A program made the position numbers and the translations under genes. DNA of 64,000 nucleotides from Corynebacterium ciconiae DSM 44920 (lineage in GTDB: Bacteria; Actinomycetota; Actinomycetes; Mycobacteriales; Mycobacteriaceae), in contig NZ_CP047189.1 in NCBI RefSeq assembly GCF_030440575.1, positions 1,116,001-1,180,000 on the forward strand, written 5' to 3'. Below are positions 56,097-64,000 of the stretch, in pieces. Every line of letters begins with the position of its first letter. Position 1 is the stretch's first letter. The notes below the pieces were generated by a model, which made no database searches, was not told where the DNA came from, and saw only the letters and a program-made list of their open reading frames with translations.

Positions 56097-56235
56097 CACC
56101 TCCCCGACCTTCCACCGCCAGTTAGGAAGGTGCGCGCGGCGGGGCTTGCCTAGCAGTATGGGCCTGGGCGGCGGTGGTAACCTAAAGGCCATCAGAAAAT
56201 ACAACCTAGGTATGTGTTAAAGGGGTTCTTTGTCG

Positions 56236-56679
56236 ATGAACGATAACTACCAAACCATCGTCGTGGGTACCGACGGCTCCAAGTCTTCGCTGTTGGCAGT
56301 CGAGCGTGCTGCCTCCATTGCCTCGGCATTCGACGCCACCTTGGTCATCGGTTCCGCCTACTACGAGAGCAGCGAAGAGGCCTCCAAGACCCTCCGCCAA
56401 GACTCGGTGACGGTGCTCGGTAATGACCCGGCCCAGAAGAACCTCGACAGCGCCGCAGAGGTGGCCAAGAAGGTGGGAGCCTCCAAGATCGAGACCGCCC
56501 TCAAGGCTGGCACCCCAGTGCAGGCGCTGATGGCGATCGTCAACGAGCACAATGCCGACCTGCTCATCGTGGGTAACCGCGGCATCAACTCCCTCACCGG
56601 TCGTCTGCTCGGCTCCGTGCCCGCCGATGTGGCACGCCAGTCCGACTGCGATGTGATGATCGTGCACACCGTGAGCTAA
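56236..56679 (+). CDS. Universal stress protein
   Basis: A 147-residue single-domain Usp. It begins YQTIVVGTDGSKSSLLAVERA and ends with the ATP-binding pattern G-x2-G-x9-G-S in VGNRGINSLTGRLLGSVP (about 117-134), so it should bind ATP. Starts at TTG 56230 and ATG 56236 are both open; AAAGGGG is 10 nt before the ATG, which is preferred. Confidence 0.92.
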   Translation: MNDNYQTIVVGTDGSKSSLLAVERAASIASAFDATLVIGSAYYESSEEASKTLRQDSVTVLGNDPAQKNLDSAAEVAKKVGASKIETALKAGTPVQALMAIVNEHNADLLIVGNRGINSLTGRLLGSVPADVARQSDCDVMIVHTVS

Positions 56680-56681
56680 GC

Positions 56682-56728
56682 GCTACTACGCAGCAGAGCA
56701 CCCGCCTCCTCTGAGGAGGCGGGTGCTC
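56682..56728. terminator. Family A word fused to the usp/helD terminator hairpin
   Basis: GCTACTACGCAGCAGAG (56682-56698, reverse family A) runs directly into the hairpin whose arms are GAGCACCCGCCTCC (56696-56709) and GGAGGCGGGTGCTC (56715-56728). The last bases of the word form the foot of the stem. It serves two convergent genes. Confidence 0.8.
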
Positions 56729-56760
56729 GCGTATGTGCCCCTTGCTAGGGAGTGGGGCTT

Positions 56761-59127
56761 TTAAGCGTAGGAGGCTGCGATCTCTTCGATTGTGGAGCCA
56801 ACGATCGTGACTGTTTGGGTTGCGCGACTGAGTGCCACGTAGAGATCATTCAATCCCCGAGTGGTGGCAGCAGCGATTGCTTCAGGTTCCACCACCACCA
56901 CGTGGTCGAACTCAAGGCCTTTGACCTCCTCCACGCTGCGGGCCTGCTCCAGCTCCTGCAGGTCAGCCCGGGCCGCGAGAACCTCAGGGGCGGCCACGAC
57001 TGCCACTAACCGGTCAGGATGCTGCTGAGTCAGAGCGGCGACGATCTCTCGCACATCCGTTTCGCGCGGATGGTGGGAGACCGCATTGTCCACATCGCGC
57101 ACCGACTGCGAGGGATGCTGTTCAGGGGCGATCAACGGCAGCAGAGCGTGTGCCTGCTCCATGATGGAGGCGGGCGTGCGGTAATTCACGCTCAGCTCGT
57201 GGTGGCGTACCCGCGACCCGACGAATTCTGCGAAGGTCTCCGCCCAGCTATCGGCTCCGGCGGGCGATCCGGTTTGGGCGGTATCGCCCACGATCGTCAT
57301 CCACCGGCTCGGCACGCGGCGAAACACCATGCGCCAATCCATCTCAGAGAGCTCTTGCGCCTCATCCACCACCACGTGGCCATAGGCCCACGTGTGATCA
57401 GCGCGTGCCTTCTCGGCGGTGGAGCGGTTATCGCGTACCTGTTGGCGCTGCGCAAGTGTTTCCGCATCCACCACGTCGTGGGCGGAGAGTACCTCGGCGT
57501 CGGACTCATCGTCCAAGTCTGAGTTAGCCGAGCCGATGAGAATATCAAGGGCATCCTGGGCGTCATCGATCTGCTGGCGCCACTTACGCTCGGCCTGCTC
57601 GGCAGACTCCTCGGGGCTGTCGATGCCGATGATCACAGAGAGCTCATCGAGCAGTGCCGCATCCGCTGGGGTCCAAGCAATGATCGCCTCTTCGATGTCA
57701 GCGACGTCGTAGCCGGGGCGGTAGAGTCCCTCGATGGTGGCCTCGTCATAATCCCCAGCCACCTCGCTTAAGCGCTCATGATCGCACGTGAGCTCGGCGA
57801 GTACCTGCTGCGGACTCAACTTGGGCCACAAGGACTCGATGATCTCGTTGACTTCGGCCTCCTCACTGAGATCATCATGAAGTTGAGCGATGTCGGCAGC
57901 GGAAAGCAGGTTCTCTTTGCCCAGAGGATCGGCGCCGATCACCTCCGCCATATGTTCGGCGATGAGCTGCAGGAGACTATCGGCAAAAATCGGTTGGGCG
58001 CGGTTGTGTGGTTTACGGGAGCGACGCGCCCGCGTGCGGGCCTTCTTGACCATCGCAGGGCTGATACGCAAAGACACCCCATCCACGCTGAGCGGGATAT
58101 TCTCCGTGGGAACCTGCTGGTAGGCCTTAACGGCCTCCCGCAGAATATAGACCATTTCCTTGGAACCCTTGATCTCCTGGGCCAGCAGGCTGTCCTGTCC
58201 GGTGGGAGTAACAAGCGGGTAGAGATCGCCCACGGTAGACAGCACAACCCCGGTTTCGCCCAGCTCGGGAAGCACGCGGGAAATATAGTCTAGAAAGCGC
58301 CGGTTGGGTCCCACGATGAGCACACCGGTTTTAGCCAGCTGCTCCCGCCACGTGTAGAGCAGATACGCCACGCGATGCAGGGCCACGGCCGTTTTTCCCG
58401 TTCCTGGGCCGCCGTCGACCACCATGACACCGCGGTTGTTATCGCGGATGATGCCGTCTTGTTCCCGCTGGATGGTTTCCACAATCGTGCTCATGTGCCC
58501 AGTGCGGGCAGCGTTGAGCGCGTGCACCAAGGCGGACTCGCCGGCGATATCGGCCCGGGCGTCTCCTGCCTCGCTAGCAGTGGGGGAGGCCAAGAGGCGC
58601 TCTTCATCGACTGCCGTAACTGTGCGGCCGCGGGTGCGCAGGTGGCGGCGGCGATGCACACCGGCTGGGTTAACTGTTGTGGCTAGATAGAAGGGCCGCG
58701 CCATGGGGGCCCGCCAATCCAGCAGCAGCGAACGATAGTGATCGTCCGCGTCCTGCACACCCATGCGCCCGATATAGCGGCGGTCGAGGCGCTCGCCGTC
58801 GAGCTCGATGGGGTCATCAGGATCGGCATCGTCAATATCGATACGGCCGAACACCAAGCCCAGTTGGGCGAGGGCGGCACGATCAAGTTTGTCGTTCAAG
58901 CTGTGGTATTCGGCCTCGCGCCGAATCAAATCGTCCGTGTCGGGATCCACGCCTTCGGGGCGTAGCGACACAGCGGCTAGACGCTCGCGGGCAGCCCGAA
59001 TGTCCTCGTCGAGGTGATCAAAAAGTGCATCGACATAGCGCTGCTCGGTGGCGATGACATCCAAAGCTGTCTCATCGCCTTGCGCAACGGTGGTGTCAGG
59101 GTCAAAGCCGTGTGGGCTATGCGGCAA
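56761..59127 (-). CDS. helD: HelD-like superfamily 1 helicase (RNA polymerase recycling type)
   Basis: A 788-residue UvrD/Rep-like ATPase. An N-terminal coiled-coil region (about 20-110, charged) precedes Walker A in VVDGGPGTGKTAVALHR (about 239-255), and later motifs include VVDEAQELSEMDWRM, VGDTAQTG and a final VKGLEFDHVVVVEPE. HelD proteins pull stalled RNA polymerase off DNA, and some actinobacterial ones displace rifampicin. The start is TTG at 59127, with AAAGGA about 8 nt upstream; no in-frame ATG exists nearby. It converges with usp. Confidence 0.85.
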   Translation of the reverse strand: MPHSPHGFDPDTTVAQGDETALDVIATEQRYVDALFDHLDEDIRAARERLAAVSLRPEGVDPDTDDLIRREAEYHSLNDKLDRAALAQLGLVFGRIDIDDADPDDPIELDGERLDRRYIGRMGVQDADDHYRSLLLDWRAPMARPFYLATTVNPAGVHRRRHLRTRGRTVTAVDEERLLASPTASEAGDARADIAGESALVHALNAARTGHMSTIVETIQREQDGIIRDNNRGVMVVDGGPGTGKTAVALHRVAYLLYTWREQLAKTGVLIVGPNRRFLDYISRVLPELGETGVVLSTVGDLYPLVTPTGQDSLLAQEIKGSKEMVYILREAVKAYQQVPTENIPLSVDGVSLRISPAMVKKARTRARRSRKPHNRAQPIFADSLLQLIAEHMAEVIGADPLGKENLLSAADIAQLHDDLSEEAEVNEIIESLWPKLSPQQVLAELTCDHERLSEVAGDYDEATIEGLYRPGYDVADIEEAIIAWTPADAALLDELSVIIGIDSPEESAEQAERKWRQQIDDAQDALDILIGSANSDLDDESDAEVLSAHDVVDAETLAQRQQVRDNRSTAEKARADHTWAYGHVVVDEAQELSEMDWRMVFRRVPSRWMTIVGDTAQTGSPAGADSWAETFAEFVGSRVRHHELSVNYRTPASIMEQAHALLPLIAPEQHPSQSVRDVDNAVSHHPRETDVREIVAALTQQHPDRLVAVVAAPEVLAARADLQELEQARSVEEVKGLEFDHVVVVEPEAIAAATTRGLNDLYVALSRATQTVTIVGSTIEEIAASYA

Positions 59128-59458
59128 GAGGAATCCTTTCTGATCTCGTCACACACGTCGTGTACTGCACACGAAAAAGACGATCATACGCGCCCGCCAC
59201 TGTGGTCGGGGTGGGGCGAGTCTCAACGCCCTCATGTGCACCAGGGCAGTAGAGCCAACAGCGGTGGATTCATTTTTGTTCCCGGCGTTGCCGCCGGCCA
59301 ATACCTTCCGCAGATACCGCTCACCTCAGCTTGGCGATGATCGGCGCCTAACAGGGCCAGGAATGAACAGCGCCCCAGCTGCGTCCTCCTATGGGAGTGC
59401 AACTGGGGCGAGTGCAGGCTGAGGGGCACGGTATGCTCCCGATCAGCCAAGTAGAGGT
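59128..59458. other. Intergenic region between helD and the DoxX gene
   Basis: No gene is seen. It holds the helD promoter region and a hairpin (GCGCCCCAGCTGC near 59370-59382 against GCAACTGGGGCG near 59399-59410) that lies 3' of the minus-strand DoxX gene and may end its transcript, without a U-run. Confidence 0.55.
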
Positions 59459-60283
59459 TTAGGAGAAGTCCTTAACCTTCTTGTCCAGACGCTTCTGGGC
59501 CTTGCGCAGAGCCTTATCGGCGCGCTTCTGCAGCTTCGGGGCATTCTTGGATGCATCCTTGCGGGCCTTCTCAGCCCGCTTCTGGGCCTTATCGGCAGCC
59601 TTGACCAGCTTCTTCTTAGCGGTCTTGGTGTTGGACTTAGCTACATCCAACCAGTCATCCTTGTTGTCATCAACGTAGGACTTGGCCTCGTCTGCGTAAC
59701 CGGAAACCTTCTCGGAGGTGGTGGACAGGAAGTCCTTGGTTGCGGAGTTGACCGCAGAAGCCTGCTCGGCCACGTTCTCCTTGAACTTCTCGGTGTCGGA
59801 CTTGCCCGGCAGAGCGGACTGGATGGCCTTGTTGGCATCCTTAGCGGCACGGTTGGCGCGCCACTTCAGGCCCGGCTTGCCGGCGGTGTCGGCGGAGACG
59901 ATGAACAGACCACCCAGCAGGGCGATGTCCGTCATAAAGCCGCTGCGGCGAGCAGCCTTCTCGTCATCATTCTGGGTCTCCCAGAATGCGTGGCGAGCAA
60001 GAATGGTGGGCACGGACAGCACGGCGAGGGTGCCGGCAGCCAGACGCGGGGCCTTACCCAAAGCCAACAGGGAGCCAGCGGCGGTCTTGGTCACGCCAAT
60101 GCCCTTGGCCGCGGTCTCCGGGTCATTCGGCAGCTTGCGGCTGTAGTCATTCGGCAGGACCGAACGCAGACGATCGAGGATGGTCTTGGTGCCCTCGACG
60201 TGCTTTTCGGTGTTAGTGATGGTGTCCACACCGTCGGCGATGTAGACGGTAGCCACCATGGGGCGAGCGATCTTACGGATCAT
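59459..60283 (-). CDS. DoxX-family membrane protein with long Lys-rich tail
   Basis: A 274-residue protein. The N-terminal half (about 1-140) is a DoxX-like four-helix membrane domain: RKIARPMVATVYIADGVDTI, AAGSLLALGKAPRLAAGTLAV, and GFMTDIALLGGLFIVSADT. The C-terminal 130 residues are highly charged, with Lys/Ala repeats (KAQKRAEKARKDASKNAPK), predicted helical or coiled, and not typical of short DoxX proteins. GGAAG lies upstream of the ATG. Present at the same place in C. glutamicum; function unknown. Confidence 0.82.
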   Translation of the reverse strand: MIRKIARPMVATVYIADGVDTITNTEKHVEGTKTILDRLRSVLPNDYSRKLPNDPETAAKGIGVTKTAAGSLLALGKAPRLAAGTLAVLSVPTILARHAFWETQNDDEKAARRSGFMTDIALLGGLFIVSADTAGKPGLKWRANRAAKDANKAIQSALPGKSDTEKFKENVAEQASAVNSATKDFLSTTSEKVSGYADEAKSYVDDNKDDWLDVAKSNTKTAKKKLVKAADKAQKRAEKARKDASKNAPKLQKRADKALRKAQKRLDKKVKDFS

Positions 60284-60434
60284 TCGTTCTTCCAGCTCCT
60301 TGTATGTTTTCTCATAGCCTCGCAGCCTGTGTCAGGCGCGAGTCGACGTTTTACCTCACACCATCCTAGACGAAAAGCAGGTCAGGACGAGATGTAGGCA
60401 GTGCTCAGGCAGGTGCGAGTAACGGGTGTACGCT

Positions 60435-60446
60435 GCGTCGATAAGC
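60435..60446 (+). repeat. Family B word at the 3' end of the MBL-fold gene
   Basis: Exact copy lying 10 nt beyond the stop codon of the minus-strand hydrolase gene. Confidence 0.75.
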
Positions 60447-60456
60447 ATCTGGGGCG

Positions 60457-61059
60457 TTACCAGCCGCGGGCGCACCACTCCTCGAGATGGGGGGCCTCGG
60501 CGCCCACGGTGGTGGAATCGCCGTGGCCGGGATGCACTGCAGCCTCGGGAGGGTAGACGTCGAAAACGCGTTCTTTCACGTCGGTGATCAGGCGACCAAA
60601 ATCTTCCTTGGAATTGGTCTTTCCCACACCCCCGGGAAAGAGGCTGTCGCCGACGATGAGATGAGTTTCACCGTTGATGGTGAGCTCCAAGCACAGACCG
60701 CCCGGGGTGTGGCCGCGCAAGACGAACACGGGAATCTCGTGGCCGGCGAAGTTCAGGGTGTCACCGTGCTCCAGCTCCTCGTCCACGTCGCAGGGCAAGG
60801 CCGGGGCGTCCAGGCTCGAAGAAATGTGCTTGGCGCCGGTGCGCTGCAGGATCTCCGCTAGGGCGCCCACGTGATCGGCGTGGCGGTGGGTGGTTACCAC
60901 CGTGGTGATCGTGGCCTCGTGCTTGGCTGCGAGCTCCATGAGGGCGTCGGGGTTCGAGGCGGCGTCGATTAGCATTGCCTCGTTGCCGGCGACCACAAGG
61001 TAGCAGTTGTTATCCATCTCCGAAACAGAGATGGAATCCAGAATTAGTTCAGCACTCAT
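60457..61059 (-). CDS. MBL-fold metallo-hydrolase, glyoxalase II-like
   Basis: A 200-residue single-domain hydrolase. Metal-binding motif [10 protein letters not shown] (about 57-66), [23 protein letters not shown] and HPGHGDST. Such proteins hydrolyse thioesters such as S-lactoyl conjugates; in corynebacteria the thiol would be mycothiol rather than glutathione. The substrate is inferred. ATG 61059 has TAGTGT 7 nt upstream; a longer frame exists but is not supported. Divergent from uvrA. Confidence 0.88.
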   Translation of the reverse strand: MSAELILDSISVSEMDNNCYLVVAGNEAMLIDAASNPDALMELAAKHEATITTVVTTHRHADHVGALAEILQRTGAKHISSSLDAPALPCDVDEELEHGDTLNFAGHEIPVFVLRGHTPGGLCLELTINGETHLIVGDSLFPGGVGKTNSKEDFGRLITDVKERVFDVYPPEAAVHPGHGDSTTVGAEAPHLEEWCARGW

Positions 61060-61252
61060 GCGTACTACACTAGATGAGACACGGTGGCGGTGGTCGGATG
61101 CGGTGGGGGATACGCCATGGCCAGGCCCAGAATTATTCAGCGCCCAAGCGCGGATGATGCTGGGGAATGAATTGCTCGTCAGTGGCGTTGTAGTGAGTCG
61201 ATGCCACTCATCAACACCGATGCAGTGCACTAGGAAAGGTAGTGGAAAGCCT

Positions 61253-64000
61253 GTGGCTGAACGCCTCATTGTCCGCGGAGCCCGCGAGCACAACCTCAAA
61301 GGGGTAGATATTGACATCCCTCGTGACAAGCTCGTGGTGTTCACGGGTTTGTCCGGTTCGGGTAAGTCTTCACTGGCCTTCGACACGATCTTCGCCGAGG
61401 GGCAGCGCCGCTATGTGGAATCGCTGTCGTCCTATGCGCGCATGTTCCTTGGGCAGATGGACAAGCCGGATGTGGAAATGATCGAGGGGCTCTCGCCGGC
61501 GGTCTCGATCGATCAAAAGTCCACTAACCGCAACCCGCGCTCCACGGTGGGCACCATCACCGAGGTCTTCGACTATCTGCGTCTTTTGTATGCGCGCGCA
61601 GGCACCCCGCACTGCCCGGAATGCGATGCCGTGATTGATCGCCAAACGCCGCAGCAGATCGTGGATCAGGTGCTCGAGATGGAGCAGGGCACCAAGTTTC
61701 AGGTGTTGGCGCCAGTGGTGCGCACCCGGAAGGGCGAGTTTGTGGATCTCTTCGCGGATTTGGCCGCTCAGGGCTATGCTCGCGTGATGGTCGATGGCGA
61801 GATGCACCAGCTGTCCTCGCCGCCCAAGCTGGAAAAACAGATCAAGCACGATATTGATGTGGTGGTTGATCGCTTGCAGGTGAAGCAGTCGCAGAAGCAG
61901 CGTCTGACCGATTCCATCGAAACGGCGCTGACTTTGGCCGATGGGGTGGTGGTCCTTGATTTTGTTGGGCTTGACGACACCCACCCGCACCGAGTTCGAC
62001 GCTTTTCCGAGAAGATGGCCTGCCCCAATGGCCACGACTTCCACCTCGATGAGATGGAGCCACGTGCCTTTTCCTTCAACTCTCCTTATGGCGCGTGCGA
62101 GAAATGCGACGGCCTAGGTTCGCGCCTCGTGGTGGATCCGGAGCTGCTCGTTCCCGACCCCGATGCCAAGGTCGTGGACGCGATCGCGCCCTGGCACTCC
62201 TCGCCGAACAAAAAGTACTTCGTCAAGCTCGTTGAGGCACTGGCCGATGAGATGGGCTTCGATGCTCGCGCGCCCTTTTCCTCTCTGAAGAAGAAGGAAC
62301 AAAAGGCGCTATTGCATGGCTCCAGCACCGAGGTACGTGTTCGCTACAAGAATCGCTATGGGCGTCGCCGCGATTGGACCGCCCCCTTCGAAGGAGCGAT
62401 CGCCTTTGTGGAGCGCAAGATCGAGCAGACCGATTCCGAGCACCAGAAGGAACGTTTCCGCGGCTATATGCGTGAAGTTCCGTGCCCTGCCTGCCACGGC
62501 TCGCGGCTGAAGCCGGAAATTTTATCCGTTCGGCTTGCCTCGGCTGGGCATGGCGAGCAGTCCATCGCTGGGCTCTCAGCGCTATCGGTAGAGGATGCTC
62601 GCGCATTCCTCGACGATCTCTCGCTCAACAAGCGCGAGGAAATGATCGCCGGTGCCGTGTTGCGCGAAGTGCAGGCGCGTCTGCGTTTCCTCGTGGACGT
62701 GGGCCTGAACTATCTCACGCTCGACCGAGCAGCTGGGACGCTGTCCGGTGGTGAGGCCCAGCGCATCAGGCTCGCTACCCAGATCGGCTCCGGTCTGGCT
62801 GGGGTGCTGTATGTCTTGGACGAGCCGTCCATTGGTTTGCACCAGCGCGATAATCAGCGGCTGATTGCCACCTTGGAGCGACTCCGGGATTTGGGTAACA
62901 CCCTCATCGTGGTCGAGCACGACGAGGACACTATCAAGGCGGCCGACTGGTTGGTAGACATCGGACCGCGTGCCGGGGAATACGGCGGCGAGATCGTCTA
63001 CCAAGGCCAGCCAGAGGGCATCCTCTCTGCCAGCGATTCGCTTACGGGCGACTACCTTTCGGGCGCCAAGGTGTTGGGTGTGCCCGAGACCCGCCGCCCG
63101 ATCGATAACGACCGCTGCCTGAAGGTGGTCGGGGCCCGTGAGAACAACCTCAAAGACGTGGATGTTCGTATCCCTCTCGGGGTGCTCACCTGCGTTACCG
63201 GTGTATCGGGCTCCGGAAAATCGACGCTGATCAACCAGATCCTGTCCAAAGTGTTGAGCAATGAGCTCAACCGGGCGCGGCTGGTGCCAGGGCGCGCCAC
63301 CCGCGTCGAAGGCATCGAGCACCTAGACAAGTTGGTACAGGTGGACCAGTCGCCGATCGGTCGGACCCCGCGCTCGAATCCCGCGACGTACACGGGAGTC
63401 TTCGATAAGATCCGTACCTTGTTTGCGGAAACCAGTGAATCAAAGGTACGTGGCTACAAGGCGGGTCGTTTCTCCTTTAACGTCAAGGGCGGACGCTGTG
63501 AGGCCTGTAAGGGCGACGGCACCTTGAAGATCGAGATGAACTTCCTGCCGGATGTGTATGTTCCGTGTGAGGTATGCCAGGGAGCTCGCTATAACCGTGA
63601 GACCCTCGGAGTGCGCTACAAGGGAAAGAACATCTCTGAGGTGTTGGATATGCCGATCTCTGAGGCCGCAGAGTTCTTCAAACCAATTACCTCAATTCAC
63701 CGCTATCTCAACACTCTCACGGAGGTGGGCTTGGGATATGTGCGTTTGGGGCAGTCCGCCACCACCCTGTCTGGCGGCGAGGCCCAGCGTGTGAAGCTGG
63801 CCGCAGAGCTGCAAAAGCGGTCTAATGGCCGCACCATCTACATCCTTGATGAGCCCACGACGGGCCTGCACTTCGAGGACATCCGCAAGCTGATGCTGGT
63901 GATCCAGGGGCTCGTGGACAAGGGCAACTCGGTGGTCATCATCGAACACAACCTCGATGTGATCAAGGCTGCAGACTGGATTGTAGATATGGGGCCTGAG
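61253..64000 (+). CDS. uvrA: Excinuclease ABC subunit A (partial, runs off the window)
   Basis: The damage-recognition ATPase of nucleotide excision repair; 916 codons are present without a stop. It starts [19 protein letters not shown], has Walker [15 protein letters not shown] (about 32-45), the zinc fingers CPEC, CEKC and CPAC, signature [15 protein letters not shown] (about 499-513), a second Walker [10 protein letters not shown] (about 650) and second signature [16 protein letters not shown]. The start is GTG 61253 with GGAAAGG 13 nt upstream. The end at 64000 lies in the last ATPase motif (DMGPE), so few residues are missing. Confidence 0.96.
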   Translation, partial: MAERLIVRGAREHNLKGVDIDIPRDKLVVFTGLSGSGKSSLAFDTIFAEGQRRYVESLSSYARMFLGQMDKPDVEMIEGLSPAVSIDQKSTNRNPRSTVGTITEVFDYLRLLYARAGTPHCPECDAVIDRQTPQQIVDQVLEMEQGTKFQVLAPVVRTRKGEFVDLFADLAAQGYARVMVDGEMHQLSSPPKLEKQIKHDIDVVVDRLQVKQSQKQRLTDSIETALTLADGVVVLDFVGLDDTHPHRVRRFSEKMACPNGHDFHLDEMEPRAFSFNSPYGACEKCDGLGSRLVVDPELLVPDPDAKVVDAIAPWHSSPNKKYFVKLVEALADEMGFDARAPFSSLKKKEQKALLHGSSTEVRVRYKNRYGRRRDWTAPFEGAIAFVERKIEQTDSEHQKERFRGYMREVPCPACHGSRLKPEILSVRLASAGHGEQSIAGLSALSVEDARAFLDDLSLNKREEMIAGAVLREVQARLRFLVDVGLNYLTLDRAAGTLSGGEAQRIRLATQIGSGLAGVLYVLDEPSIGLHQRDNQRLIATLERLRDLGNTLIVVEHDEDTIKAADWLVDIGPRAGEYGGEIVYQGQPEGILSASDSLTGDYLSGAKVLGVPETRRPIDNDRCLKVVGARENNLKDVDVRIPLGVLTCVTGVSGSGKSTLINQILSKVLSNELNRARLVPGRATRVEGIEHLDKLVQVDQSPIGRTPRSNPATYTGVFDKIRTLFAETSESKVRGYKAGRFSFNVKGGRCEACKGDGTLKIEMNFLPDVYVPCEVCQGARYNRETLGVRYKGKNISEVLDMPISEAAEFFKPITSIHRYLNTLTEVGLGYVRLGQSATTLSGGEAQRVKLAAELQKRSNGRTIYILDEPTTGLHFEDIRKLMLVIQGLVDKGNSVVIIEHNLDVIKAADWIVDMGPE

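Noticed and set aside
54777..56204. 475-codon open frame antisense to uvrB
   Set aside because: Complement of a strongly conserved gene; the sequence shows no domain motif.
130..56698. Reading the repeated words as CRISPR repeats
   Set aside because: They are single, kilobases apart and in both orientations, with no spacers and no cas genes.
130..56698. Reading the family A word as ends of an insertion sequence
   Set aside because: No transposase frame lies between any pair of copies, and single copies occur in frame within genes.
1..64000. Prophage or integrative element
   Set aside because: No integrase, capsid, terminase or transfer genes are visible, and the gene order is that of a core chromosome.

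Overview
This 64-kb window is GC-rich chromosomal DNA from an actinobacterium, almost certainly a Corynebacterium. The gene order follows what I recall of C. glutamicum: ilvC, serA, leuB; a FAH-family oxaloacetate decarboxylase next to gltX; ltbR divergent from leuCD; gpsA, ddl, thiL, recG, coaD; then polA, rpsA, ptsG, coaE, uvrB, a universal stress protein, HelD, DoxX, a metallo-beta-lactamase fold protein and uvrA. I cannot name the species.

Layout. 0-9 kb: the end of ilvC, a zinc-type cation efflux pump, a solitary DUF262 (GmrSD-like) gene, a large surface lipoprotein of unknown function, serA, a small unknown gene and leuB. 9-15.4 kb: a cyclic-nucleotide/CBS/nucleotidyltransferase sensor overlapping a DnaQ-like exonuclease, the FAH protein, isochorismate synthase and gltX. 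15.5-18.7 kb: tRNA-Gln and tRNA-Glu, then a NiaP-like MFS transporter, a Tat-exported Rieske lipoprotein, about 0.9 kb of structured sequence without a recognised gene, and a second identical tRNA-Glu. 18.8-26.6 kb: ltbR/leuCD, a MutT1-type Nudix-phosphatase, selO, gpsA and ddl. 26.6-30 kb: a cobalamin riboswitch and a three-gene FecCD/BtuCDF-type importer. 30-38 kb: a DUF3515 protein, thiL, ung, a FakA-like DAK protein, recG, a free-standing biotinyl domain, rsmD and coaD. 38-43 kb: a TauE-like permease, a polar amino acid ABC importer, a DUF368 lipid-phosphate flippase and tRNA-Leu(CAA). 43-64 kb: polA, an AEC permease, a methyltransferase, rpsA, ptsG (EIIBCA), a 2-hydroxyacid dehydrogenase, coaE, uvrB, usp, helD, doxX, an MBL hydrolase and the start of uvrA.

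Functional themes are branched-chain amino acid and serine synthesis (ilvC, serA, leuB, leuCD with LtbR), DNA repair (ung, recG, polA, uvrB, uvrA, MutT), CoA synthesis (coaD, coaE), and glucose uptake (ptsG).

Two things stand out beyond the genes. First, two unrelated short words are scattered through the window far above chance: GCGTAGTAGC (12 exact copies, often within an 18-mer ACTCTGATGCGTAGTAGC) and GCGTCGATAAGC (11 exact copies). They sit just after stop codons, inside or beside terminator hairpins, and inside reading frames that they never break. I do not recognise either as a described element. Second, about 19 genes have a TANNNT hexamer 6 to 8 nt before the start codon and no ribosome binding site, which predicts leaderless mRNAs as the main start architecture here. 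No prophage, IS element or CRISPR array is visible.
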